From positions 1-46,817 of the forward strand of contig NZ_JAPLAI010000007.1 in NCBI RefSeq assembly GCF_026393345.1: a stretch of DNA of 46,817 bases, read 5' to 3'. A program made the position numbers and the translations under genes. The notes beneath the pieces are model-generated. The model worked only from the letters and a program-made list of their open reading frames with translations, was not told where the DNA came from and did not search any database. Source of the DNA: Microbacterium sp. GTDB lineage: Bacteria > Actinomycetota > Actinomycetes > Actinomycetales > Microbacteriaceae. Numbering within the stretch: position 1 is the stretch's first letter; the number at the start of each line of letters is the position of its first letter. This document shows positions 24,429 through 35,811 of the stretch, in pieces.

Positions 24429-25582
24429 GTGTCACCGCAGCCCAGGGGTTCGAGGCGGCGGGCGTCGTCGCCGGACTCAAGTCCACCGGCAAGCCCGATC
24501 TCGCCCTGGTCGTCAACCGCGGGCCGCTCAAGGTCGGCGCGGCGGTGTTCACGAGCAACCGGGCTAAGGCGAACCCCATCATCTGGTCGCAGCAGGCCAT
24601 CGCCGACGGCGTGGTCGAGGCTGTCGTGCTCAACTCCGGCGGGGCGAACTGCTTCACCGGCAGCTTCGGCTTCCAGACCTCGCACCTCACCGCCGAGAAG
24701 GTGGGGGAGGCGCTCGACGTCTCCGCGGGAGATGTGATCGTCTGCTCCACCGGGCTGATCGGCACCGGCGACGAGGTCTTCCGCCAGAAAGTGCTCGACG
24801 GGGTCGCGTCGGCCGCCGCCGAGCTGTCCGCCGACGGCGGCGAGGCCGCATCCCTGGCCATCATGACCACCGACTCGCATCCGAAGCGGGCCGTCCGCTC
24901 CCGCGACGGCTGGACCGTCGGCGGCATGGCGAAGGGCGCCGGGATGCTGGCGCCCGGTCTTGCCACCATGCTCGTGGTCATCACGACCGACGCCGTGCTG
25001 GACGCCGCCGCGGCGGACGCCGCTCTCCGCGCCGTCACCCGGGTCAGCTTCGACCGCCTCGACTCCGACGGGTGCATGTCCACGAACGATCAGGTGACCC
25101 TCCTCGTCTCCGGCGCCAGCGGCGTCACCCCTGACCTCGACACCTTCACCGCGGAACTGCGGGAGGTGTCCCTCGACCTCGCCCGGCAGCTGCAGGGCGA
25201 CGCCGAAGGCGCCAGCCACGACATCACGATCGTCGTGCGCCACGCCGCCACCGAGCAGGATGCGGTCGAGGTCGGCCGCTCCGTCGCGCGCAACAACCTC
25301 TTCAAGGCCGCGATCTTCGGTAACGACCCGAACTGGGGCCGTGTGCTCGCCGCCATCGGCACCACCGATGCCGCCTTCGACCCATACGACGTCGACGTGT
25401 GGATGAACGGCGTGCGCGTGTGCACCGCCGGTGGGCCGGACCGGCCGCGGGAGGACGTCGACCTGACCCCCCGCGCCACCGAGCTCGTCATCGACCTGAA
25501 GACCGGCGAGGACACGGCGACGATCCTCACCAACGACCTCACCCACGACTACGTCCACGAGAACAGTGCCTACTCCTCATGA
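24425..25582 (+). CDS. argJ: Glutamate N-acetyltransferase/amino-acid acetyltransferase
   Basis: A 385-residue ArgJ of the Ntn-type fold. It transfers acetyl from N-acetylornithine to glutamate, making the pathway cyclic; it may also use acetyl-CoA. The precursor cleaves itself between Ala180 and the nucleophile Thr181 in [22 protein letters not shown] and DNDFNSIS-like [14 protein letters not shown] segments are as expected, and the end is HENSAYSS. The start is GTG overlapping argC; the end overlaps argB by four bases. Confidence 0.96.
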   Translation: MSVTAAQGFEAAGVVAGLKSTGKPDLALVVNRGPLKVGAAVFTSNRAKANPIIWSQQAIADGVVEAVVLNSGGANCFTGSFGFQTSHLTAEKVGEALDVSAGDVIVCSTGLIGTGDEVFRQKVLDGVASAAAELSADGGEAASLAIMTTDSHPKRAVRSRDGWTVGGMAKGAGMLAPGLATMLVVITTDAVLDAAAADAALRAVTRVSFDRLDSDGCMSTNDQVTLLVSGASGVTPDLDTFTAELREVSLDLARQLQGDAEGASHDITIVVRHAATEQDAVEVGRSVARNNLFKAAIFGNDPNWGRVLAAIGTTDAAFDPYDVDVWMNGVRVCTAGGPDRPREDVDLTPRATELVIDLKTGEDTATILTNDLTHDYVHENSAYSS

Positions 25583-26480
25583 CTGAGATCGATCTGCAGG
25601 ACACCGACCCGAACGAGGCCAGCGCGAAGGCGGCGACCCTCATCGAGTCGCTGCCGTGGCTGCGCCGCTTCAGCGACCAGATCGTCGTGGTCAAGTACGG
25701 CGGCAACGCCATGGTCTCCGAGGAACTGCAGGACGCGTTCGCCGCGGACATGGCCTACCTCCGCTACGTGGGCGTGAAGCCCGTCGTCGTGCACGGCGGG
25801 GGCCCGCAGATCTCCCGCATGCTCGACCGGCTGTCGATCCCGAGCGAGTTCAAGGGCGGCTACCGGGTCACCTCCACCGAGGCCATCAGCGTCGTGCGGA
25901 TGGTCCTGACCGGTCAGATCAACCCGCAGCTGGTCGCCAAGATCAACGCGCACGGTCCCAACGCCACCGGCCTGTCCGGCGAGGATGCGGGCCTGTTCGG
26001 CGGACGCCGGCGCGGCGTGGTCGTCGAGGGCGTCGAACACGACCTCGGCCGGGTGGGCGACGTGGTCACGGTCGACCCGCGACCGGTGCTCGATCACCTC
26101 GAGGCCGGCCGCATCCCGGTGGTGTCCTCGATCGCCCCGGACCTCGACAACCCGGGCCACTCGCTCAACGTGAACGCGGATGCGGCCGCGGCGGCGCTCG
26201 CGATCGCCCTGCACGCGACGAAGCTCGTCGTGCTCACTGACGTGCCGGGGCTGTACGCCGACTGGCCGAACCGCGACTCGCTCGTGTCGCACCTCACCTC
26301 GACCGAACTGCGCGCGCTGATGCCGCAGCTGGAAACCGGCATGATCCCGAAGATGCAGGCCTGCCTCGACGCGGTCGAGGGAGGCGTCGACTCCGCGGCG
26401 ATCATCGATGGCCGAGTACCGCATTCGGTGCTCGTGGAGATCTTCACCCAGAAGGGGATCGGAACCGAGGTGGTGGCGAA

Positions 26481-26484
<4 letters not shown>
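25579..26484 (+). CDS. argB: Acetylglutamate kinase
   Basis: The protein has 301 residues from the ATG at 25579. It phosphorylates N-acetylglutamate and is often the arginine-feedback step. The amino-acid kinase fold shows VVKYGGNAM (Lys near the N-terminus), [33 protein letters not shown], and [13 protein letters not shown]. The N-terminal helix ([19 protein letters not shown]) is the type found in hexameric, arginine-sensitive NAGKs, so feedback inhibition is likely. It is coupled on both sides by ATGA overlaps. Confidence 0.96.
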
Positions 26485-27724
<1,240 letters not shown>

Positions 27725-27728
<4 letters not shown>

Positions 27729-28654
27729 CCCGCCACCTGCTGCGCGACGACGACCTGACCCAGACCGAGCAGGCGGAGATCATCGACCTCGCGGTGACGC
27801 TGAAGCGAGACCGGTGGCAGACCAAGCCCCTCGCAGGGCCCCAGACCGTCGCGGTCATCTTCGACAAGTCCTCCACCCGCACCCGGGTGTCGTTCGCCGT
27901 GGGTATCGCGGATCTCGGCGGTTGCCGGCTGATTAACTCAAAAGCGAACCGCCAGCTGGGCGGCAAGGAGACCCCGTCCGACACCGCGCGGGTGCTCGAG
28001 CGTCAGGTCGCCGCGATCGTGTGGCGCACCTACGCGCAGGCAGGGCTGGAAGAGATGGCGCGCGGCACCCGCGTGCCCGTGGTCAACGCGCTCAGCGACG
28101 ACTTCCACCCGTGCCAGCTGCTGGCGGACCTCCTCACGATCCGCGAGCACAAGGGCGAGCTGAAGGGCCTGACTCTGTCGTTCTTCGGCGACGGCCGCTC
28201 CAACATGGGCCACTCCTACATGCTCGCGGGCGTCACCGCCGGCATGCACGTGCGGATCGCCTCGCCGGAGTCGTACGCCCCGCGGGAGGACATCGTCGCC
28301 GACGCAGACCGCCGCGCGGCCGAGACCGGCGGCTCCGTGACGCTGTACACCGACCCGCTGGAGGCGGCCGCGGGAGCGGACGTCATCGTCACCGACACCT
28401 GGGTGTCGATGGGCAAGGAGGAGGAGAAGCTCGCGCGCCTCCGCGACCTCGGCGCGTACAAGGTCACCCGCGAGACCATGGCGCTCGCCAAGCCCGACGC
28501 GATCTTCATCCACTGCCTCCCCGCGGACCGCGGCTACGAGGTGGATGCCGAGATCATCGACGGGCCGCAGAGCGTGGTCTGGGACGAGGCCGAGAACCGG
28601 CTGCACGCCCAGAAGGCACTGCTGGTCTGGTTGCTGGAGCAGCAGAAGGTCTGA
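27725..28654 (+). CDS. argF: Ornithine carbamoyltransferase
   Basis: The protein has 309 residues from the ATG at 27725. The carbamoyl-phosphate site STRTR (50-54) and the ornithine site HCLPADRGYEVD are intact, as is DDFHPCQLLADLLTI. It converts ornithine and carbamoyl phosphate to citrulline. It is the last gene of the coupled argCJBDF block; the CocE-like gene converges and ends eight bases later. No argR or argG is in the window. Confidence 0.96.
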
Positions 28655-28661
28655 CCCGGCG

Positions 28662-30221
28662 TCATCCCCCAAGGGTGCGGAGGGTGAGCGCGGACCCGGC
28701 GAGGCCGATCGTGTGCGTGTTCGCGACGCGCACCGTGGCGGTGAGCGGGTTCTCGCCGGTCCCCGCGTTCCGGGGGAACTGCGGGAACGAGCCTCCCGCC
28801 ACGAGGAGCCGGATGCGGTGGCCGGCGGCGAATCGGTGGGCGAGCGGGCCGAGCTCGATCCTGACCGGGGCGTCGTCTCGATCCACCGGGAGCCGCCGGT
28901 AGGCCTCGCAGAGGTTCCGGGAGTGGCCGCGTTCGTCGACGTCGCTGACGCGGATGAAGAGGTCCGCATCCGGATGCTGTGAACGATGGGCCAGGGTCAC
29001 GACCGGGGCGCCGGCGACCACAGTGTCGCGCGTCAGCGGCTCGCCGGTGAAGGCGAGCACGTCCTCGCGCGCGGCGAGAGAAGAGTCGTCGACGTACCCG
29101 CCGCCCATGAGCACGGGGCCACCGACCGCGGGCGTGGGTTCCTCCGGGTCGTAGGTGAAGCCCGCCGTCGCGCCGGGGTCGGCCGTCGGGGTGGCGGACA
29201 GCCGTCCCTCCGCGCCGAGGTGGAACGTGCGGTCGCTGCCTGCCGGCGGCCATACGGCGTGCCGCTGCCAGTCGGTGCGCCGCCGCTTCGGGCCGGTCAC
29301 CCCGATCTGCACCGGACCCTCCGCCGATGCCGGTGCATCCGCCAGATGGTGGTCGACCCACGCGAGCATGCGCTGGGTCACGAGCGCGCCGTCGGTGCGG
29401 CCGACCTGCGTGTGGGTCCAGGGCCCGGCGAGGAGCCCCACCCGGATGCCGCGCTCCCGGAGCCGCGCGTACTGGGCGAAGCTCTGCGAGACGAAGAGGT
29501 CCTGCCAGCCCGAGATCAGGAGGACCGGGGTCGTCACCTTCTCCAGTGCCGTCGCGTGCCGCATCGGCGCCCAGTACGGGTCGTCGATGTCGGACCGGGT
29601 CAGGCGGTCCCGCATCCACGGCGCCTCGGCGCCGGCGTGCGCGACGGCGGCGTCGGCGAGGGGGGTGGCGTTCAGGATCGGCGCGAGACGGCGGCCGGCG
29701 GTCATGAGCTTGCGGATCGCGCCCAGCGTGCTCGACGTCCGCTGCGAGATGATCATGTCGGACCAGCCGATGAAGTCGAGGTTGAACGACCCGCTGCCCC
29801 AGGCATGGCGGGCGAAGTCGTGCGGGCCGACCGTGATGATCGAGGTCACCAGATCTGCCGGGGGATCCTCGAGCAGCGCCCACTGGGTGTGCCCCAGGTA
29901 CGACCCGCCAAACGTGGCGAATCGTCCCGGATACCACGGCTGCGTCCGCATCCAGCCCACCGTGTCCTGCCCGTCGTCGGGTTCCGTGCGCATCGGGTCG
30001 AACGCGCCGCCGGAGTCCGCCGTGCCGCGGCTGCTGACCAGCAGCACGGTGTAGCCGTGGCGCACGAAGGGGGTGACGATCCCGGCGAACATCCGCCCGC
30101 GTCCGTATGGGCCCCGGGCCAGCAGCAGGCCGCGGGACGCCGCCTTCGGGTGGTACAGGCTGGCGCCGAGTTCGACGCCGTCGCGCATCGGGATGCGTAC
30201 GGTCTCGGGTGTGGACATCAT
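28662..30221 (-). CDS. CocE/NonD family alpha/beta hydrolase (X-Pro dipeptidyl-peptidase-like)
   Basis: The start is an ATGATG pair at 30221/30218 after GGAG; the longer frame to 30254 has no ribosome-binding site. The protein has 519 residues. The hydrolase domain holds Ser107 in GGSYLG, an Asp in LLISGWQDLF, and a His in AGPWTH. The C-terminal part (about 310-519) is the jelly-roll domain seen in CocE and PepX. No signal peptide is seen. Family members hydrolyse acyl esters or X-Pro peptides; the substrate here is unknown. It diverges from a TetR gene, with a dyad between them, so that TetR is its likely regulator. Confidence 0.88.
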   Translation of the reverse strand: MMSTPETVRIPMRDGVELGASLYHPKAASRGLLLARGPYGRGRMFAGIVTPFVRHGYTVLLVSSRGTADSGGAFDPMRTEPDDGQDTVGWMRTQPWYPGRFATFGGSYLGHTQWALLEDPPADLVTSIITVGPHDFARHAWGSGSFNLDFIGWSDMIISQRTSSTLGAIRKLMTAGRRLAPILNATPLADAAVAHAGAEAPWMRDRLTRSDIDDPYWAPMRHATALEKVTTPVLLISGWQDLFVSQSFAQYARLRERGIRVGLLAGPWTHTQVGRTDGALVTQRMLAWVDHHLADAPASAEGPVQIGVTGPKRRRTDWQRHAVWPPAGSDRTFHLGAEGRLSATPTADPGATAGFTYDPEEPTPAVGGPVLMGGGYVDDSSLAAREDVLAFTGEPLTRDTVVAGAPVVTLAHRSQHPDADLFIRVSDVDERGHSRNLCEAYRRLPVDRDDAPVRIELGPLAHRFAAGHRIRLLVAGGSFPQFPRNAGTGENPLTATVRVANTHTIGLAGSALTLRTLGG

Positions 30222-30238
30222 CGTCGCTCCATACTCTG

Positions 30239-30256
30239 CGATGCTTCGCTGCATCG
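30239..30256. promoter_or_regulatory. Dyad upstream of the CocE-like gene
   Basis: CGATGC and GCATCG flank a six-base spacer (TTCGCT), 18-35 bases before the hydrolase ATG. It could be a second operator or a 5'-leader hairpin. Confidence 0.35.
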
Positions 30257-30276
30257 CTGTGTCCGGATGCTAGCAC

Positions 30277-30299
30277 AACCGGAATCAGGCATTCCGTTT
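30277..30299. promoter_or_regulatory. Candidate TetR operator between the divergent genes
   Basis: AACCGGAAT and ATTCCGTTT flank a five-base spacer; the inner six bases (CGGAAT/ATTCCG) are perfect and the nine-base arms differ once. It lies just upstream of the tetR -10, over the -35 position, which fits autoregulation and control of the hydrolase gene. Confidence 0.5.
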
Positions 30300-30310
30300 C
30301 TGCCGCGCCC

Positions 30311-30316
30311 TAGACT
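30311..30316 (+). promoter_or_regulatory. Putative -10 of tetR
   Basis: TAGACT ends seven bases before the GTG at 30324, so the leader is zero or one base. Another GTG at 30319 is out of frame. Confidence 0.45.
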
Positions 30317-30323
30317 TCGTGAC

Positions 30324-30965
30324 GTGTCCGAGCCTCCGAAGTCACTGCGCCGCGACGCCGCGCGCAACCGGCGACGCATCCTGACGGTCGCGGCGGAAGT
30401 GCTCGCCGGCCGGGGCCTCGACACCTCCATGGAGGACATCGCCGCCGTCGTCGGGGTCGGGGTCGGCACCCTCTACCGGCACTTCGGCTCGAAGGCGGCG
30501 CTCATCGAGGCCATCTTCGAGAGTGGCATCGACGAGCAGCTGGAGACGATGACCGAGCTCGGCCGGGCGCCGCGGGCCTGGGACGGGCTGTGCGCGATCA
30601 TGCGGTACCTGGTCGACATGCAGTCCCGGCAGCCGGGCATCATGCAGGTCATCTTCTCCCGCATCGACGCGGTGCCGGAGGTTCTGCGCACGCGAGTGGA
30701 ACCGGTCCTCACCGAGCTCGTCACCCGTGCTCAGGCGGAGGGGAAGCTCCGGGCCGACTTCGCCGCGACGGACGTGCCCATCGTGACCTTCGCCCTCAGC
30801 CGCCTCGCCGCCGTTCCATCGTTCGGGGAGGGGCTGGCGCGGCGCTATCTGGAGATCTTCCTCAAGGGCCTGGCGCCCACGGCGGACGACGTCGAGGTGC
30901 CGCCGCCGCTTGCTGACGACGACTTCGGCGCGTGGTTTCGTGCGACGGGGGATCAGGGTGGCTGA
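30324..30965 (+). CDS. TetR/AcrR family transcriptional regulator
   Basis: The protein has 213 residues from the GTG at 30324. The N-terminal helix-turn-helix spans about 10-55 (ARNRRRILTVAAEVL, TSMEDIAAVVGVGVGTLYRHF), followed by KAALIEAIFESG. The C-terminal ligand and dimer domain (about 60-213) is divergent and gives no ligand clue. It is divergent from the CocE-like hydrolase across a dyad that overlaps its own promoter, so local repression is likely. Its stop overlaps the GTG of the next, broken gene by eight bases. Confidence 0.93.
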   Translation: MSEPPKSLRRDAARNRRRILTVAAEVLAGRGLDTSMEDIAAVVGVGVGTLYRHFGSKAALIEAIFESGIDEQLETMTELGRAPRAWDGLCAIMRYLVDMQSRQPGIMQVIFSRIDAVPEVLRTRVEPVLTELVTRAQAEGKLRADFAATDVPIVTFALSRLAAVPSFGEGLARRYLEIFLKGLAPTADDVEVPPPLADDDFGAWFRATGDQGG

Positions 30966-31981
30966 CCGGTGGCGGCCGCAGTGGACGCGCCTGTCAGGCC
31001 CCCGGCGGCTGGCGGGCGTCGATCTGGCGCGCGGACTCGCGGTCCTCGGCATGCTCGCCGCACACCTGCTCGTGCTGCCGCCCTTCGTCTGGGGGGATCC
31101 CGGCACCTGGCTGGAGCTGGTCGACGGACGCTCCTCCATCCTGTTCGCCGTGCTCGCGGGCGTCTCGATCGCGCTGACCACCGGCGGCACCCATCCGGTC
31201 ACGGCGGAGCGGGCCGCGCGGATCCGGTCACTGGCGGGGGAGAAGCCGGCCGGACCCGGCATCCTGTCCGCTCTTCCTCCTCGCCATCCCGGTCGTGCGG
31301 TTCCCCGCGGGGCCGCTCCTTGCTCTCGCGGGTGTCGGCCTGGTCGTCATGCCCTGGGTGCAGGCGGGGCTGGAGTTCCTGCCACTGTGGGACACGCTCG
31401 CGGGCGAGTCCCTCGGGCTCGTGATCGGATGGCCGTACCCGTTCCCGCTGTGGGTCGTCTTCCTCCTCACCGGCCTCGGTATCGGGCGTCTCGACCTGCG
31501 CTCCTGGCGCGTCGCCGCCGCCCTCGTCGTGGCGGGAGTCGGCGCAGCCATGGTCGGGTACGGCATCGGCGCCCTGTTCGCCCCGGCAGGGGAGCGAGAA
31601 CCCGAGACCTACCTGGAACTCGTGACGAGCATGCAGGCGCACTCCGGCGGTCTCCCCGAGGCAGTCGGGTCCACCGGCTTCGTCGTCGCCGTGCTGGGGC
31701 TCTGCCTGCTGCTGTGCCGCACACCGGTCGCGGCTCTCGTCTGGCCGATCCGCGCCGCGGGCAGCATGCCGCTGACCGCGTACACCGCGCAGATCGTGGT
31801 GTGGGCGGTATGGGCGCTGGTCGCGCTCGGCACCACCGGCGACCTCGCCGGGTTCCGCGCGCTGGCCCCCTTCTGGCCCCTCACGATCGGCGTCGTCGCG
31901 GGCTGCTCGCTGTGGGCGCTGTTTCTCGGCCGCGGTCCACTCGAGTCGCTGCTGGACCGCCTCACCCGTCGCATCCGCTGA
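30958..31981 (+). pseudogene. DUF1624/DUF418-like membrane protein, frame-broken
   Basis: From a GTG at 30958 the first frame reads LAGVDLARGLAVLGMLAAHL and GRSSILFAVLAGVSIALTTG, the N-terminus of the DUF1624 (heparan-glucosaminide-acetyltransferase-like) family. Near 31262-31280 the sense moves to the next frame, which continues LLAIPVVRFPAGPLLALAGV to a stop at 31981 and contains the DUF418-type AAGSMPLTAYTAQIVVW. Removing one base near 31277 restores a frame reading GILSALLLAIPVV. About 30 residues around the second membrane helix also seem missing. It is either a pseudogene or the result of a base-call error plus a short natural variant. Confidence 0.75.
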
Positions 31982-32013
31982 TCCACGCGCGGATGGGGGT
32001 GAGCCGCGGTCGG

Positions 32014-33468
<1,455 letters not shown>

Positions 33469-33471
33469 GAC

Positions 33472-33532
33472 GTTCACCCGCATCCGCGGGTCGGTCACCC
33501 GCACAGCCTCTCTTCGTCGACCTGCGTTCACC
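33472..33532 (+). promoter_or_regulatory. PHO-box-like repeats upstream of the kinase operon
   Basis: GTTCACC occurs at 33472-33478 and 33526-33532, with GGTCACC at 33493-33499. The last two are 33 bases apart, three times 11; the first is off register by one base. GTTCACC repeats in 11-base steps are the PhoP site known from Streptomyces. Confidence 0.4.
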
Positions 33533-33617
33533 CGTAGGCCATGCCCCGGTGGCTTTCCGCGGGCATTCTGCCCAGGCACCCTGCTGATTCTCGGGTGTCG
33601 CTAAGGGGGTACACAGG

Positions 33618-34029
33618 ATGTCCGCGCAGCTCGTGTACGCGCGATTTCCGTCACCCGCGCACCGGGCGGCCCGGGACCCCCGCCGGACCGATCGCGGCCT
33701 GGCGGCTGGTCAGCGACAACCACCGAGAGATCGCCCGCGGCTGCCGCTTCTTCGCCACCGAGCGGCTCGCCCGGGCCGACGCCGCCGTCCTGCTGCGCCA
33801 CGCCCCTGACCTCGCGGTGCATCCCTCGGTGGAGCCGCGGCTGCGCACCACCGGCTGGTTCGTGACCCTCGACCGGCGCCTGGTCATGATCGGCGCCCGT
33901 CGGTACGAGAACCGTTCGGTGGCACGGAACGCCGGGGCGCTCGCGGTGCGGCTCCTCGCCGAGATGGCGCGGGACGCCGCCGACGGCGCCGAGGGCAGGG
34001 AACGCCCCGCCCCCGAGTTCGCGCTGTGA
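33618..34029 (+). pseudogene. Small actinobacterial protein of unknown function, +1 frame-broken
   Basis: A good ribosome-binding site (AAGGGGG at 33603-33609) precedes the ATG at 33618, which opens MSAQLVYARFPSPAHRAARD. At the run of five C near 33680 the conserved reading moves one frame, giving AWRLVSDNHREIARGCRFFA and ending EFAL at 34029. With four C the sequence would read ARDPAGPIAAWRLV without interruption (about 136 residues). An unbroken frame from 33541 exists, but its first 45 residues look non-coding. The stop overlaps the kinase GTG by three bases, so translation of the kinase may depend on this frame. Function unknown. Confidence 0.65.
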
Positions 34030-35678
34030 CGAGTGAGCCGCTCATCGCCGGTCGCTTCGCGATCCGGCGGCTGCTCGGCAGCGGCGGGACCGCGGCGGTG
34101 TTCGCGGCCGACGACACCCTCACCGGCCGCCGGATCGCTCTGAAGCTGCTGCATCCGCATCTGTCCACCGACCCGGCCACCGCGGAGGCCTTCTTCGAGG
34201 AGGTGCGCGCGGCCCGGTCGATCGCCCACCCCGGTCTCGCCGAGATCCTCGACGCCGGCGTGGACGACCGGATCGACCCGCCCGTGGTGTGGATCGCGAT
34301 GGAGCTCGTGACAGGCGTCACCCTCGCCGACCACGTCCGCGCCCACGGGGCGATGGCCCCCGCGGACGTCGCCACCCTCGCGGTCGCCCTGCTCGACGCG
34401 CTCGCCGCGGCCCACGAGGGTGGGATCGTGCACCGCGACGTGACCCCCGCCAACGTGATGTTCGATCCCGGCGCTCTCGGCGACCGGAACCAGCTCGCTC
34501 GCAGCGTCCGCCTGCTGGACTTCGGCCTCGCCGACATCCCGGGGCGGCCGAGCGTCGGCGGGGACGCTCTCCTCAGCACCGGCGCCGCGGCCGACGCCGG
34601 CGTGGTGACCAGCGTTCCCTACGCCTCGCCGGAGCATCTCGCCGGTGCCCCCGTCACCGAGGCGAGCGACATGTACCAGCTCGGCGCCACGCTGTACGTC
34701 GCCCTCACCGCTCGGGCACCGTTCACGGGCGACACCCGCGCGGTCATCCGGGCGCACCTGACCGCGCCGCCGCCGCTGCCGTCCGTGGTACGCCGGGAGC
34801 TGTCCCGCGACTGGGACCGTCTCCTCACCACCGCGCTGCTCAAGTCTCCCGCCGACCGGTACGCCACGGCGGCGAAGATGCGGGCGGCGGTCCCCGGCGC
34901 CGCCCCGGTCGCGGGGGAGACGGATGCGGTGACGGCGCTCGACCCGGACACCGGAGTGACGCGCGTGTACCGCACCCGCATCCCCGCCCCGACGGCTGCC
35001 CCCGCCGGGGTGGTGCCGCCTCCGCCGCCGGTCGGGTCGTCCCGCGCCCGGCGGCTGCCGGTGGCGGTCGCGACCGCGGTGGTGGGGGCTCTCGCCCTCG
35101 TCGGCGTCGTGGCCCTCTCGGCGGCCGCCGGATCGGCCCCGTCCGCCGTTCCCACCCTGCCCCCGTCGACCGTGCCCACGGCCGTGACCCCCAGCCCGAC
35201 CCCGGACCCCCTTCCCGCCGAGCCCGCCGCCGTGACGGTGCCGGATGTCACCGGCGCCGGGCTCGCCCAGGCCACGGAGCAGCTCATCGCCCACGGCTTC
35301 GTCGTCGGCGCGGTATCTCGCGTCGACGCCGCCGTGGCAGCGGAGACCGTGCTCGCCTCCGACCCGGCCGCGCGCGAGACTCGCCCCGCGGGGGCGACGG
35401 TCACGCTCCGGGTCGCCTCCGGTCGCAACGCGATTCCCGCCGTCGCCGGTCTCACCGCCGCGGATGCGGCGGGGGTCCTCGCCGGCGCGGGATTCGGCTC
35501 GACCATCGTCGAGGCGGGAAGCGGTACGCCGGGACTCGTGGCCGGGTCTGCTCCGGCCGCCGGGGAGAGCGCGATGGTCGGGACCGCCGTGGTGCTCACG
35601 GTTCCGCGGGCTCCCGTACCCACCGTGACGCCTACGCCCAGCGTCACCCCGACGGCGACGCCGTCCCCCGCCCCGTGA
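34026..35678 (+). CDS. PASTA-domain Ser/Thr protein kinase (PknB-like)
   Basis: A 550-residue protein. The kinase domain is about 8-275: glycine loop LLGSGGTAAVF, Lys40 in IALKLL, HRD at 136-138, Asn143, DFG at 165-167, and SPEH. The HRD loop reads HRDVTPAN, so Thr140 stands where Ser/Thr kinases normally have Lys. A Pro/Thr-rich linker leads to one membrane segment (about 338-362), then two outer PASTA domains (VPDVTGAGLAQATEQLIAHG and IPAVAGLTAADAAGVLAGAG), and a Thr/Pro tail. PASTA kinases sense muropeptides or lipid II and adjust wall growth. It lies 130 bases before pstC behind PHO-like repeats, which suggests a link of wall and phosphate state. Confidence 0.88.
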   Translation: MTSEPLIAGRFAIRRLLGSGGTAAVFAADDTLTGRRIALKLLHPHLSTDPATAEAFFEEVRAARSIAHPGLAEILDAGVDDRIDPPVVWIAMELVTGVTLADHVRAHGAMAPADVATLAVALLDALAAAHEGGIVHRDVTPANVMFDPGALGDRNQLARSVRLLDFGLADIPGRPSVGGDALLSTGAAADAGVVTSVPYASPEHLAGAPVTEASDMYQLGATLYVALTARAPFTGDTRAVIRAHLTAPPPLPSVVRRELSRDWDRLLTTALLKSPADRYATAAKMRAAVPGAAPVAGETDAVTALDPDTGVTRVYRTRIPAPTAAPAGVVPPPPPVGSSRARRLPVAVATAVVGALALVGVVALSAAAGSAPSAVPTLPPSTVPTAVTPSPTPDPLPAEPAAVTVPDVTGAGLAQATEQLIAHGFVVGAVSRVDAAVAAETVLASDPAARETRPAGATVTLRVASGRNAIPAVAGLTAADAAGVLAGAGFGSTIVEAGSGTPGLVAGSAPAAGESAMVGTAVVLTVPRAPVPTVTPTPSVTPTATPSPAP

Positions 35679-35684
35679 GGGACC

Positions 35685-35746
35685 CGTCACCCGCGCAGGG
35701 GCATCCCGTCACCCGTCGGACATTCCCGCAGCATCCGTCGTTCACC
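35685..35746 (+). promoter_or_regulatory. PHO-box-like repeats upstream of pstC
   Basis: CGTCACC at 35685-35691 and 35707-35713 and GTTCACC at 35740-35746 are spaced 22 and 33 bases, all multiples of 11 and so on one face of the helix. The intervening units are degenerate. The site precedes pstC by 66 bases. Confidence 0.5.
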
Positions 35747-35811
35747 GACCCGGACGATGCTGACGCCGAGACCTGGGGCGGCACGCGCCTGCCCGGAAAC
35801 CGGAGGCAGGG

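Noticed and set aside
33541..33680. Intact reading of the small gene before the kinase from ATG 33541
   Set aside because: No ribosome-binding site, non-protein-like residues, and the true N-terminus is visible in another frame from 33618.
35679..35811. Possible short coding sequence between the kinase and pstC
   Set aside because: No start with a ribosome-binding site and no protein-like pattern; the stretch is better read as regulatory DNA with phased CGTCACC repeats.
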